From contig CAVVDT010000007.1 of assembly GCA_963747005.1 (NCBI GenBank), forward strand, positions 248,001 through 312,000: a stretch of 64,000 nt of DNA. Reading direction: 5' to 3'. This DNA comes from CAVVDT01 sp963747005. Lineage in GTDB: Bacteria > Pseudomonadota > Alphaproteobacteria > Rhizobiales > Aestuariivirgaceae. Positions 8,005 to 17,170 of this stretch are shown here, piece after piece; positions within the stretch are counted from its first letter, which is position 1; each line of letters opens with the position of its first letter. The notes under the pieces are model-generated. The model was given only the letters and a program-made list of their open reading frames with translations, was not told the origin of the DNA and searched no databases. The position numbers and the translations under genes were made by a program.

Positions 8005-10617
8005 GTGGCCAGTCCGGATGCATTTGTAGCGAGTGGACTTGCGCGTCTTGCGGATGCCTGCATGCGTCACGCGAGGCTTTGCGTTGCCGTCACCGTGTTG
8101 CTGGCGGTGGCGCTTGCGGGTCTCGCCGCGTCTCGCTTGGCGGTCAATACCGACACCAATGCTCTGTTCGACAGCGCAGCACCTTTCAGGGTCGCCGAAG
8201 ACCGGTTTGCCAAGCTGTTTCCTGACGAGGACGATCAGATCCTCATCGTCATCGACGGACCTTCTGCCGTCGGATCCATGCTGGCAGCCGAAAAACTGGT
8301 TGCCGCCCTGAAAAAGCACCCTGACGTCTTCGTGTCGGTGCGCCAGCCCTCAGGCGGCAAGTTCTTCCTGCGCAACGGCCTGCTCTATCTGTCGACCACG
8401 GAACTCGGAAAGGTCGCGGACAACCTGACCCGCGCGCAACCGATGATCGGGACCCTTGCCGCCGACCCCAACCTGCGCGGTGTGGATGGCGTTCTGGCGC
8501 TCGCCTACCAGAGCGCGGCAAAAGGCGCCTTCGATGGCAGTTCCGTCGTTCCGCTCGTCGACGAGTTGCAGGCGAAACTCGAAGCCGACCTGGGCGGCGG
8601 CAATCTTGCCATCGACTGGGGAAAGCTGTTCGCGGCCAGCAACAGCCAGGCCAGTGGCCGCACCTTCGTTCTGGCCCGCCCCAATCGCGACCGGACCAAC
8701 CTTGAGCCGGGGGCAAGGGCGACACGTCTGGCCCGCTCCACGGCGAAGGCCCTCGGTCTCACCCCCGAAAAGGGTTTTCGCGTACGCCTGACAGGTTCGA
8801 TCCCTCTGGAGGATGAAGAATTCGCCACCGTGGCCTCGGGCGCCAGGACCGCCGGCATCGCTTCGGTGGTCCTGGTGGTACTGCTGCTGGTCGCCGCCTT
8901 GAGGTCGGTCCGCCTTGTGTTGGCGGCACTTTCCGCGCTGCTGCTCGGCTTCATGATGACGCTGGGCTGGGCGACGCTGACGGTCGGGCGCCTCAATCTC
9001 ATTTCCATCGCCTTTGCCGTGATGTTTGTCGGGCTGGCGATCGATTTCGGCATCCAGTTCTCCATGCGGCTGCGCGAGGAGCGCTACCGGCGCGGCGACC
9101 TTCAACCGGCGCTCAAGGCGACCATCGCCACCATCACTCGGCCGTTGATGCTGGCCGCCTGCACGACGGCGATCGGCTTTTTCTCCTTCGTGCCGACCGC
9201 CTATCGCGGCGTGGCCGAACTGGGTATCATTGCCGGCGGCGGCATTGTCATCGCCTTTGTTCTCACCCTGACCTACCTGCCGGCCGTCCTGACGCTGTTT
9301 CCCCCGCGCGCGGAGCGGTCGCCGGCAGGATTTGCCCGGGCGCGCGGCCTCAATGGCTGGCTGATCCGCCGCAGGTGGCTGGTGCTGGGGGTTGCGGGGG
9401 TCCTCACCGTGGCGGCACTCGGCGGGCTCAGGCAACTCACCTTCGATTTCGACCCCTTGCACCTGAAGGACCCCAACAGCGAATCCATGCGCACCTTGCA
9501 GGATCTGATCAACGATCCGTGGGCGACACCCTATACGCTGAACGTCATCGTGCCATCCGCCGATGCAGCCCGCGTCATGGAGAAGAAGCTGCAGAAATTG
9601 CCGCAGGTGCGCGAAGCCATGAGCCTCGACAGTTTCGTCCCGGAGGACCAGGCGACGAAGCTGGGCATCGTGAATGACCTGGCGTTCCTGATGGGACCGG
9701 CAATCGACCCGCCAACGGCAAAGGCGGCGCCGAGCGCTGCCGAGTTGAAGGATGCCCTTTCAGCTCTGCGCAACGCCGCAAAGGACTATCTGGCCTCGCC
9801 AAAGGCCGCCGAACCGCTCAAGACGGCGACATCGAAGCTGATGGGCACGCTTGAGAAGATGGTAGCGGTAACGGATCCGGTGGCCTTGCGGCGCATCGCC
9901 TCCAGCGTCGTCGGGGGCCTTCCCCAGGAGCTTTCCGGCCTTGCGCTGGCACTCGATCCGCAGACCGTGACCGCCGACACGCTGCCGAGCGACCTGCGCC
10001 CAAGCTGGGTGGCGGCCAACGGCGAATACCGGGTCATGGTCTACGCCAAGGGCGATGCCCGCGATCCGGCCGTGCTGCGCGCCTTCGTGAAGGCGGTGAG
10101 GACGGTCGCTCCCGGCGCGGTAGGCCCGCCGATCAGCATCTTCGAATCGGGCAATCTCGTCATCACGGCGTTCATCACCGCCGCAAGCCTGGCAGTCGTT
10201 GCCATATCGCTGTTGCTGCTGGTGGCGTTGCGGCGGATTTCTGATGTGCTGCGGGTGCTGACACCGCTGGTGCTGGCGGCGATCTGGACGCTGGGCCTGA
10301 CAGGTGCCAGTGGCCTTCACATCAACTTCGCCAACATCATCGGGCTGCCGCTGCTGCTCGGCATCGGCGTCACGTTCCCGATCTATCTGGTGATTGCCTG
10401 GCGGCAGGGGGAGGGCTCGATCCTGACATCGCCCGTGGCCCGCGGCGTTCTCTACAGCGCCCTGACGACGCTTGCCTCCTTCGGCAGTCTTGCCATTTCC
10501 AAGCACCCCGGCACCGCCGACCTGGGGTTGCTCCTGACCATCTCCATAAGCCTCACGCTGGGCATAACCCTGTTCGTTCTGCCGGCGCTCCTCGGACCGC
10601 CGCCCGATCGATCATGA
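8005..10617 (+). CDS. hpnN: Hopanoid transporter HpnN (RND/MMPL family)
   Basis: This is an RND-superfamily inner-membrane exporter of 870 residues with the expected layout. One transmembrane helix near residue 30 is followed by a large periplasmic loop, then five helices from about residue 285, and this is repeated in the second half. The segment GLAIDFGIQFSMRLREERYRRG is typical of MMPL/HpnN transmembrane helix 4. In Rhodopseudomonas and Burkholderia, HpnN moves hopanoids to the outer membrane. The start is taken as GTG. It is convergent with hpnM, with a 9-bp gap. Function is assigned by family and cluster context. Confidence 0.87.
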   Translation: MASPDAFVASGLARLADACMRHARLCVAVTVLLAVALAGLAASRLAVNTDTNALFDSAAPFRVAEDRFAKLFPDEDDQILIVIDGPSAVGSMLAAEKLVAALKKHPDVFVSVRQPSGGKFFLRNGLLYLSTTELGKVADNLTRAQPMIGTLAADPNLRGVDGVLALAYQSAAKGAFDGSSVVPLVDELQAKLEADLGGGNLAIDWGKLFAASNSQASGRTFVLARPNRDRTNLEPGARATRLARSTAKALGLTPEKGFRVRLTGSIPLEDEEFATVASGARTAGIASVVLVVLLLVAALRSVRLVLAALSALLLGFMMTLGWATLTVGRLNLISIAFAVMFVGLAIDFGIQFSMRLREERYRRGDLQPALKATIATITRPLMLAACTTAIGFFSFVPTAYRGVAELGIIAGGGIVIAFVLTLTYLPAVLTLFPPRAERSPAGFARARGLNGWLIRRRWLVLGVAGVLTVAALGGLRQLTFDFDPLHLKDPNSESMRTLQDLINDPWATPYTLNVIVPSADAARVMEKKLQKLPQVREAMSLDSFVPEDQATKLGIVNDLAFLMGPAIDPPTAKAAPSAAELKDALSALRNAAKDYLASPKAAEPLKTATSKLMGTLEKMVAVTDPVALRRIASSVVGGLPQELSGLALALDPQTVTADTLPSDLRPSWVAANGEYRVMVYAKGDARDPAVLRAFVKAVRTVAPGAVGPPISIFESGNLVITAFITAASLAVVAISLLLLVALRRISDVLRVLTPLVLAAIWTLGLTGASGLHINFANIIGLPLLLGIGVTFPIYLVIAWRQGEGSILTSPVARGVLYSALTTLASFGSLAISKHPGTADLGLLLTISISLTLGITLFVLPALLGPPPDRS

Positions 10618-10626
10618 CGCCGAATC

Positions 10627-11241
10627 TCAGCTGTTGTCCTTGGCGACCTTTGCCGTCAATTCGTGGATGCGCGAAACAAGACCGCCTATGCCACCCTGCT
10701 TGAGGACTGCCGAGAACTCACTGCGCCAAACCGCCAGTTGAGAGATGGAATTGTCGAGATAAATATCGATGATGCGCCCTTTCAGCACCCGGTAGCCGAG
10801 CGATACGGGCGCATCGCCTTTGGGCGTGATGGACGTATGAACCACCACGGTCCCCCTGCCGCCATCGGTCACCTTTCCGACGCTGAAGTTTTCGCCATCG
10901 AATGCGTTGAAGCGCGCGGCATATGTGGAAATCGTCCAGTCGGCAAAGGCTGCCTTCAGCGTCGCTCGCTCGCTCGCGCCCATGGAGTCCCAGGACCGCC
11001 CGACAACCAGATGGGTCATCAAGTCGAGATCGAAAGTCCGCCTGATGACCGGTGCCAAAGCGGCGCGGCGCTGCTCGAAATCCAGCGCCCGTCCTTTTTT
11101 CATCGATGACAGCAAGGCGTCATAAAGTTGCCGGGTCAGGGCGGTTGCCGCATCGGCCGGGGTTTGCGCCCAAGCGGGGCCTGCCAGCAGCACGACGGCA
11201 CCAAGCAGACAAACAACAGCGATCCTCAAACGAGACAACAT
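10627..11241 (-). CDS. hpnM: Hopanoid biosynthesis-associated MlaC/Ttg2D-like protein HpnM
   Basis: This is a periplasmic lipid-binding protein of 204 residues in the MlaC/Ttg2D (toluene tolerance) family. It has a clear signal peptide ending at PAWAQ near residue 26 and the family segments FDLDLMTHLVVGRSW and YRVLKGRIIDIYLDNSISQL. MlaC-like proteins shuttle lipids across the periplasm. Next to hpnN, and in the same cluster as an MlaA homologue, it may carry hopanoids. It is read away from hpnI across a 220-bp divergent region. Confidence 0.85.
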   Translation of the reverse strand: MLSRLRIAVVCLLGAVVLLAGPAWAQTPADAATALTRQLYDALLSSMKKGRALDFEQRRAALAPVIRRTFDLDLMTHLVVGRSWDSMGASERATLKAAFADWTISTYAARFNAFDGENFSVGKVTDGGRGTVVVHTSITPKGDAPVSLGYRVLKGRIIDIYLDNSISQLAVWRSEFSAVLKQGGIGGLVSRIHELTAKVAKDNS

Positions 11242-11461
11242 CGGCTTCTCTCCACCGTGACAGGCAAAACCATACTGAATTCCGGAGGGCGGACCATTTC
11301 AACTTCAATCGCGGCGAAACTAAGGTAACCGTGGCGGCGGCCGGCGGCGCGATCGCTGTTATCCTCCAGTCAAATTGCCGTCTTTCCTTCGCCATCAAGA
11401 TGTGACAACAAGGCTCGGGACGCACGAGCGTTCATCGCGTGCGGAGGGGGAAGTTTGCCTG

Positions 11462-12637
11462 ATGGATGCACACTTTACGCGTGAATTGCTGGTTCTGCCG
11501 GTCATCTTTGGCAGTGTTTTCGCGCTCTTGTCGGCATGGGCGGCCTGGCGGGTCCTGGTGCGTCAAAGAGATAACGGCTCCAGTTTCACGCCACCGCTCA
11601 CGGTGCTCAAGCCGCTGCACGGACTCGAACCGGGTCTGGCCGACAATATCGAATCGTTCTGCCGGCAGGACTACCCGCAATACCAACTCGTCCTTTCGGT
11701 GCAGCACAGCAACGATCCGGCCATTCCGCTGCTGCGCAGTTTTGAGCGCGACTACCCGGACCTCGTCACCGTCGTCATCAAGGACCGGCCGCCGACCCTT
11801 AACGGCAAGGTGCAGAACCTCATCGATGCCGTACCTGCCGCGCGCCATGACTATCTGGTGATCAGTGACAGCGATGTCCGTGCGCCGCGCGATTACCTCA
11901 TGAAGATCGTGCAGCCGCTCGCGGACAGCCACGTGGGCTATGCGTGCACGCTCTATCGCGCCGTCGATGCAACCCGCTGGTACGACAAGCTCGAATTGCT
12001 CGGCATGAACCTCGACTTCGTGCCGGGCGTCCTGTTCGCCTACTGGTCGAAGGCAGCGCCGTTCTGCCTTGGCGCAACCGTGGCTTTCCGGCGCGTCGAT
12101 CTCGAAGCAGTCGGCGGCATGACGGCGCTGGCGGATTATCTGGTCGAAGATCAGGAACTCGGGCGCCGCATCACCGCAACCGGCAAGACCATGCGGCTAG
12201 TTCCCATGACCGTCGACCTGATCGCCCGCTTCGACAGTTTCGCTGCGTGGTGGACCCATCAGGTCTATTGGGACCAGAACACCAAGGCAGCCAATCCCAC
12301 GGGCTTTGCGCTTACCGTGCTGGTGCGGGCAGTGCCATTTGCGCTCCTCTACGTGCTTGCAACCGGCGCATCGCTCACCAGCCTGGCAGTGTTCATGGTA
12401 GCGATGACCATCCGATGTGGGACGGCGGCCACCATCGCCCGCCTGATCGACGACCGCGAGGGTCTCAAGGCCCTGTGGTTATTGCCGCTGCGCGATGTTT
12501 TTGGCCTGGGCTCGTGGCTGGCGGCCATGGTCAAGCGGCGCTTCCACTGGCGCGGTCATGAATTCGAACTCACGGCCGGCGGGCGCATCGTCCAGCGCCA
12601 GGAGGCAGCGGGGATCGAGGCGGTTAAGGATGCCTGA
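11462..12637 (+). CDS. hpnI: Hopanoid-associated glycosyltransferase HpnI (ceramide glucosyltransferase-like GT2/GT21)
   Basis: This 391-residue membrane glycosyltransferase has one N-terminal transmembrane helix, a GT-A domain and C-terminal helices. Visible motifs are ISDSDVR (the DxD-type metal site, near residue 137) and YLVEDQELGRR near residue 230. The family is the ceramide glucosyltransferase type. In hopanoid producers HpnI adds N-acetylglucosamine to bacteriohopanetetrol, and HpnK then deacetylates it. Since this genome also seems to make sphingolipids, a ceramide acceptor cannot be excluded from sequence alone. hpnL lies downstream after a repeat-bearing 200-bp gap. Confidence 0.83.
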   Translation: MDAHFTRELLVLPVIFGSVFALLSAWAAWRVLVRQRDNGSSFTPPLTVLKPLHGLEPGLADNIESFCRQDYPQYQLVLSVQHSNDPAIPLLRSFERDYPDLVTVVIKDRPPTLNGKVQNLIDAVPAARHDYLVISDSDVRAPRDYLMKIVQPLADSHVGYACTLYRAVDATRWYDKLELLGMNLDFVPGVLFAYWSKAAPFCLGATVAFRRVDLEAVGGMTALADYLVEDQELGRRITATGKTMRLVPMTVDLIARFDSFAAWWTHQVYWDQNTKAANPTGFALTVLVRAVPFALLYVLATGASLTSLAVFMVAMTIRCGTAATIARLIDDREGLKALWLLPLRDVFGLGSWLAAMVKRRFHWRGHEFELTAGGRIVQRQEAAGIEAVKDA

Positions 12638-12722
12638 TCGCCAGGTGCGGAGTTTGCACCGCGCCCGGGGTGAGGCCAGCGCCAGTGGGTCCTGTTCAAG
12701 AGGGGGCAGCTACCGGGGCGTG

Positions 12723-12833
12723 GATCAGCCCGCAATGGACTGGAATCACCCGATTGCAGAAAAGCTGATCGACCTTGCGAGTTTGAGCATGGTGTTGTCC
12801 GAAAGGTGGCATCCGCTTTTGGCCATCATGCCC
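12723..12833. repeat. Intergenic palindromic repeat, family B, copy 1
   Basis: This segment between hpnI and hpnL shares its layout with copies near 62205-62315 and, inverted, 52811-52870. It has a pair of complementary arms around GGAATCACCC, the word AAAAGCTGATCGA, then GAGCATG and a complementary end near ATCATG. It ends 7 bp before the hpnL start codon, so it may affect hpnL expression. It resembles REP-type elements scattered in alphaproteobacterial genomes. Confidence 0.7.
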
Positions 12834-12840
12834 TAGCGCC

Positions 12841-13818
12841 ATGAAATATCTCTCTATCGTCGCCCTGTTTGCCGGGCTGGCCCTGCTGGGCTGGCTGATC
12901 GCCGATGCGGATCTGGCAAAGGTCGCAACGATCATGGCCGGACTTGGCTGGGGTGGGGCGGCGGCGATCATGGGATTGTTCGCGGCCGCCTTTGCGACCG
13001 ATGTGGCCGCCTGGGCGCTGACGTTCACCCATCGCGCCTTGCGCCCCATCTGGCTCAGGGACCTCTGGTTGATCAACATGACCGGGGAAGCCCTGAATGT
13101 GGTGTTGCCATTCGGATCGCTGGGCGGCGAACCGTTCAAGCTGATGCTGCTCAAGCGCCATTGGGATGTGCCGCTGCCTGAGTCCACGGCGGCGTTCATG
13201 CTGACGCAAGCCCTTATCGTGCTGGCCCAGGCGGTGTTCGTCGCTATCGGTGTGTCGCTGCTCGGCTATCAGGAAACGCTGCCGGGCGATGTCGGTCTGG
13301 CTGTCGACTGGGCGGCCGGCGTCCTGTTCGTTCTGGCTGCCCTGCTTGTCGTGGCGCTCCACCTGCGCTGGTTTGCCCACCTGCCGCGGGTTCTGGAAGG
13401 CGGGCGATGGAGCAAGCAGCTAGTGCATGTGATCGCGCTTGCCGACGATGTCGAGCACCGGCTCTATGACTTCGTGCGCCGCCAGCCGCTGCGCTTCAGC
13501 ATCGCTTTGTGCCTCTACCTGGTCAACTGGGTCAGCGGTGCTGGCGAGATCTGGCTCATCATGTGGCTCCTCGGGGCTCCGATCGGGGTGGCGGACTGCT
13601 GGATCATCGAGACGGCGGTGGTGCTGGCCCGCTCGGCCACGTTCTTCGTTCCCGCCCATATCGGCGCCTTCGAAGCGGTCATCGTGCTGGTGCTGGGGGC
13701 GATTTCCGGCTCGCCAGATGTCGCCCTATCGGTGGCGCTGATCCGCCGCGCCCGCGAACTGGCGTGGTCGGCACTGGGACTGGGGGCGGGAGGCTACCTG
13801 CACTTCCAGCGCGACTGA
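12841..13818 (+). CDS. hpnL: Hopanoid-associated integral membrane protein HpnL
   Basis: This polytopic protein of 325 residues resembles the lysylphosphatidylglycerol synthase transmembrane region (UPF0104/AglD-like flippase fold). About eight hydrophobic helices are visible. Conserved-looking segments are NMTGEALNVVLPFGSLGGEPFK near residue 78 and FVPAHIGAFEAVIV near residue 270, both typical of the family. HpnL has no proven reaction; flipping or membrane handling of a lipid is suspected. Its start lies just after a palindromic repeat. It ends 4 bp before the convergent aminotransferase gene. Confidence 0.83.
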   Translation: MKYLSIVALFAGLALLGWLIADADLAKVATIMAGLGWGGAAAIMGLFAAAFATDVAAWALTFTHRALRPIWLRDLWLINMTGEALNVVLPFGSLGGEPFKLMLLKRHWDVPLPESTAAFMLTQALIVLAQAVFVAIGVSLLGYQETLPGDVGLAVDWAAGVLFVLAALLVVALHLRWFAHLPRVLEGGRWSKQLVHVIALADDVEHRLYDFVRRQPLRFSIALCLYLVNWVSGAGEIWLIMWLLGAPIGVADCWIIETAVVLARSATFFVPAHIGAFEAVIVLVLGAISGSPDVALSVALIRRARELAWSALGLGAGGYLHFQRD

Positions 13819-13822
13819 GGCA

Positions 13823-14980
13823 TCAGGCAAGGAGGCCGGCCGCTTCAGCCGCCTCGAGGCCGGCTATCACCCGGTGGGCTTCATCGTCGGTCATGCTGGC
13901 GAACATCGGCAGGCAGATGTGGCGGGCGCACAGTCGGGCCGATGCCTCCAGGTCGCCACTGTCGAGGTGGGCAAGAACCGGGTGGCCGTGGAGAGGCGAT
14001 TCGTAGACCTCGCCGGACAGGTTGATGCCACGGCTGTCCTTCAGCCATGTCTTGAGCGCTGCACGATCGATGCCATCGGCGAGCATCAACGGATATTTGT
14101 AATAATTGGCGTGGCATTGCTCGGGCGGGCGGATGGGCGTGAGGCCCATGCTTGCCGCACCGAGCCCCGCGTCGTAGATGGCGGCGATGCGGCGCCGGGC
14201 AGCAACCATTTCCGCAAGATGCGTCAGGTGCCTGAGGCCGATGATGGCGTGCGGCTCCGACATGCGCCAGTTGCCGCCGAGCCGGATGTGGCGGTTTTCC
14301 ATGAAACTCGCCTTGCCCTGGTCGCGCAGCAGACGCGATTCGGAGGCAATCTTCTCACTGCTCGTGACGATCATGCCGCCCTCGGCGCTGGTCATCACTT
14401 TGGTGGGGTAGAAGCTGAACGAACCTGCGATGCCGAAGGTGCCGGCGTGGCGTCCACCAAGGGTCGAGCCATGGGCATGGGCCGCGTCTTCGACGAGCCA
14501 AAGCCCGTGCCGGGTGGCGAGGTCGGCAATGGCCGGCATGGCGTCGGTCACGATGCCGGCAATGTGAACGACGATTATCCCGGCGGTTTCGGGGGTGAGG
14601 CGGCGTTCGATCTCGTCAGGGGCGGTCGACATGGTCCTGGGGTCGGTGTCCATCAGCACCGGTCGGCCGCCTGCCGCGATGACGGCGGAAGCGGTTGCAA
14701 TGAACGTGTTGGCCGGCACCAGCACATCGCGGCCGGCGACATCGAGGCTGCGCAGGATGATCTCGATGGCCGAGGTGCCGTTGGAGACGGCGATGGCATG
14801 AGGAGCCGCGGTAAACCGGGAGAATTCCTGCTCGAATTGCTCGCCGTAGGGGCCGAGTGTCAGTCGTCCGGTTTCAAGCACCTCCATGATCCGCTCGGCG
14901 ATCCAGGTGCGATCCTCGGGTGAGAAGTCGATGCGGGCCGGTGGAACCGGCGGCAAGTTGGAAATCAGTTCATCGGTCAT
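13823..14980 (-). CDS. DegT/DnrJ/EryC1/StrS-family PLP aminotransferase
   Basis: This is a fold-type I sugar aminotransferase of about 385 residues. The PLP lysine is in SFYPTKVMTSAEGGM near residue 185, preceded by LVEDAAHAHGS with the conserved aspartate. Members transfer an amino group to a keto-sugar, usually nucleotide-linked. The start was placed at the ATG giving MTDELISN; an in-frame ATG 42 bases upstream is possible. It is convergent with hpnL and divergent from mlaA. No other amino-sugar pathway genes are next to it, so a role in decorating a hopanoid head group or surface glycan is speculative. Confidence 0.8.
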   Translation of the reverse strand: MTDELISNLPPVPPARIDFSPEDRTWIAERIMEVLETGRLTLGPYGEQFEQEFSRFTAAPHAIAVSNGTSAIEIILRSLDVAGRDVLVPANTFIATASAVIAAGGRPVLMDTDPRTMSTAPDEIERRLTPETAGIIVVHIAGIVTDAMPAIADLATRHGLWLVEDAAHAHGSTLGGRHAGTFGIAGSFSFYPTKVMTSAEGGMIVTSSEKIASESRLLRDQGKASFMENRHIRLGGNWRMSEPHAIIGLRHLTHLAEMVAARRRIAAIYDAGLGAASMGLTPIRPPEQCHANYYKYPLMLADGIDRAALKTWLKDSRGINLSGEVYESPLHGHPVLAHLDSGDLEASARLCARHICLPMFASMTDDEAHRVIAGLEAAEAAGLLA

Positions 14981-15155
14981 TGGATTTTCTTCATGCACCC
15001 TGCGAAGGGGGCCTTTTATCAATGTTGCAATGCGGTGTCATGGCATTCCTTACAATTCGTCAATGACCGTTGGCGGCATCATTCTGGGTTTGAAAACGCC
15101 GACGGGGCAGGCTAGGTTGCCGCTATTGCCGCGGACTGGAGGAGCCTTCCTTAAT

Positions 15156-15953
15156 ATGTTTATGCCTGCGCACCAGTTTGGCGGCGCCTTCGCGGCACTG
15201 CGGGGTAGGTCCGTTGCCTTGTGCGCTGCGGCAATGGTCGCCCTTTCGGCTTGCGCAACCGTACCCAATACCAGCACGCCGCCCGATCCCCTGAGCGGGC
15301 TCAATCATGGCATGCTCAAGGTCAATGACGGCATTGAAACGGTCGTCGCCAAGCCGGTCGATACAGTCTATCGGGCCGTCGTACCAAGCGTGGCGCGCAA
15401 GATGATATCCAATGTGCGTGCGAATCTGAGTTCCCCGGTTACCTTTGCCAATGATCTGCTGCAGGGCGAACCTCGCCGGGCGAGCGAGACCTTCATGCGC
15501 TTTCTCATAAATTCGACCGTTGGGTTCGGCGGCCTCATCGACGTGGCCTCCGCCGGTAATATTTCCGCCCATAGTGAAGACTTCGGCCAGACGATGGCCG
15601 TATGGGGTGTGGGGCCCGGCCCCTATCTGGTGGTGCCGCTGCTCGGGCCGTCGACGCTGCGCGATCTTGTCGGCACCGGCGTGGATACCATCACCGACCC
15701 GTTGTTCTGGCTGATCGGAACCCCGGGCAGCACCTCCACCGTCGATGTCGCCCAACTCGGCTCGTCGACGCTAGTCGCCTATGACGACGCGCGTGACGAT
15801 CTCGAGCTTTTGCGCAGCTCGTCGGTGGACTTCTACGAAGCCTTGCGGAATGTCTATCACCAGCACCGGCAAACCGAAATTCTCAACGGCAATTTTGTTC
15901 AGAGCAAGTCTGGCGATATCCTCGATACGCTCGACAGCATTAACGGCAATTGA
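15156..15953 (+). CDS. mlaA: MlaA (VacJ) family outer-membrane lipoprotein
   Basis: This protein of about 265 residues has a lipoprotein signal ending in the lipobox LSAC near residue 33. The MlaA core follows, with DPLSGLNHGMLKVND, RFLINSTVGFGGLIDVAS, and GPYLVVPLLGPSTLRD. MlaA sits in the outer membrane and removes phospholipids from the outer leaflet, passing them to MlaC. Its place beside hpnM (MlaC-like) and hpnN suggests a hopanoid- or lipid-trafficking set. Start at the first of two close ATGs; a GGAGGAG ribosome-binding site lies about 10 bases upstream. Confidence 0.87.
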   Translation: MFMPAHQFGGAFAALRGRSVALCAAAMVALSACATVPNTSTPPDPLSGLNHGMLKVNDGIETVVAKPVDTVYRAVVPSVARKMISNVRANLSSPVTFANDLLQGEPRRASETFMRFLINSTVGFGGLIDVASAGNISAHSEDFGQTMAVWGVGPGPYLVVPLLGPSTLRDLVGTGVDTITDPLFWLIGTPGSTSTVDVAQLGSSTLVAYDDARDDLELLRSSSVDFYEALRNVYHQHRQTEILNGNFVQSKSGDILDTLDSINGN

Positions 15954-15957
15954 CGCA

Positions 15958-17170
15958 TCAGGTGGCACAAATCGCGGCGCCGGTCCCGATCAGCTTGTCG
16001 ATCTCCTCATCGCCGAGGCCCGCTTCGGCCAGTACCTCGCGCGTGTGCTCGCCCAGAAGCGGCGCCGGCCGGGCGACAGCGCCGGCGGTTGATGAGAACT
16101 TGACCGGCAAGCCGATGGTCTTCACCCTTCCCGCTACCCGATGTTCGGTCTCCACCACCATTTCCCGGGCAATGGTCTGCGGGTCGGCATGCATCTGAAG
16201 GATGTTGAGGACGGGTCCGGCGGGAACGCCGGCTGATTTCGAGTTTTTCGAGCCAGTCCTCGCTCGACTTGCGGCGCAGAACGGTGTTCAGCGTGTCAGT
16301 CAGCTCGTCCAGGTTGCGCATGCGGGCGCCGTTGTCGGCATAACGGGGATCGTCCGCGAGTTCCTGGGCGCCGATGACTTCGAGAAATTTGAGCCAGTTG
16401 CGCTGGTTGGCGGCGCCGATGGTGATCCACCCGTTGCGGGTCTCGAAGGCCTGATAGGGCGCATTGAGCGGATGTGCCGAACCCATGGGATGGGGGGCGA
16501 TGCCGGTGGCAAAGGCAATCGCCGACTGCCAGTAGGTGTGGGTGATGCCGGCCTCGAACAACGAGGTGTCGACACGCTGGCCCTCGCCGGTCTTGAGCTT
16601 GTGGGCATAGGCGGCCGAACAGCCCATGGCGCCCAGAATGCCGGCGGTGATGTCGGCGATCGGCGCGCCGGGCTTGACCGGCGGGCGACCCGGACCCTCG
16701 CCGGTGATCGACATCAGGCCGCTCATGCCTTGCGCGATGAGATCGAAGCCGCCGCGACCGGCATAGGGACCGGTGCGGCCGAAGCCGGAAATCTCGCAAT
16801 AGATCAGCCCCGGATTGAGGGCTTTCAGCGTCTCATAAGCCAGGCCGAGCTTTTGCATGGTGTCCTGGCGGTAGTTCTCGATCACCACATCGGCGGTTGC
16901 CAGCAAGGCCTTGAGCGCCCGGCACCCGCCTTGCGACTTGAGGTCGAGGGCAATGCCGCGCTTGTTGCGGTTCATCATCATGTAGGCCGCCGCCACGCCG
17001 TTGATGTCGGGCGGGAGAAAGCGGCGGGTGTCGTCGCCTTCGGGCTTTTCCACCTTGATGACGTCGGCACCCATGTCGGCCAGCATCAATCCGCACACCG
17101 GGCCCGCCATGATGTGGGCGAGCTCGATCACCCGCATGCCGGCAAGGGGTCCGCGCCTGGCGGCGGTCAC
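15958..17170 (-). pseudogene. CaiB/BaiF (type III) CoA-transferase, frameshifted
   Basis: The N-terminal two thirds is a clear family III CoA-transferase: GMRVIELAHIMAGPVCG, ADMGADVIKVEKPEGDD, NRNKRGIALDLK, then GFGRTGPYAGRGGFD. After EDWLEKLE (around 16237-16239) the frame goes wrong. Removing one base there restores AGVPAGPVLNILQMHADPQ and the C-terminal domain down to 15958. The extra base lies in an AAA run on the coding strand. It is either a recent inactivation or a sequencing error. The start is probably GTG at 17170, overlapping the crotonase stop as GTGA; an ATG 12 bases upstream also exists. CoA donor and acceptor are unknown. Confidence 0.85.
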
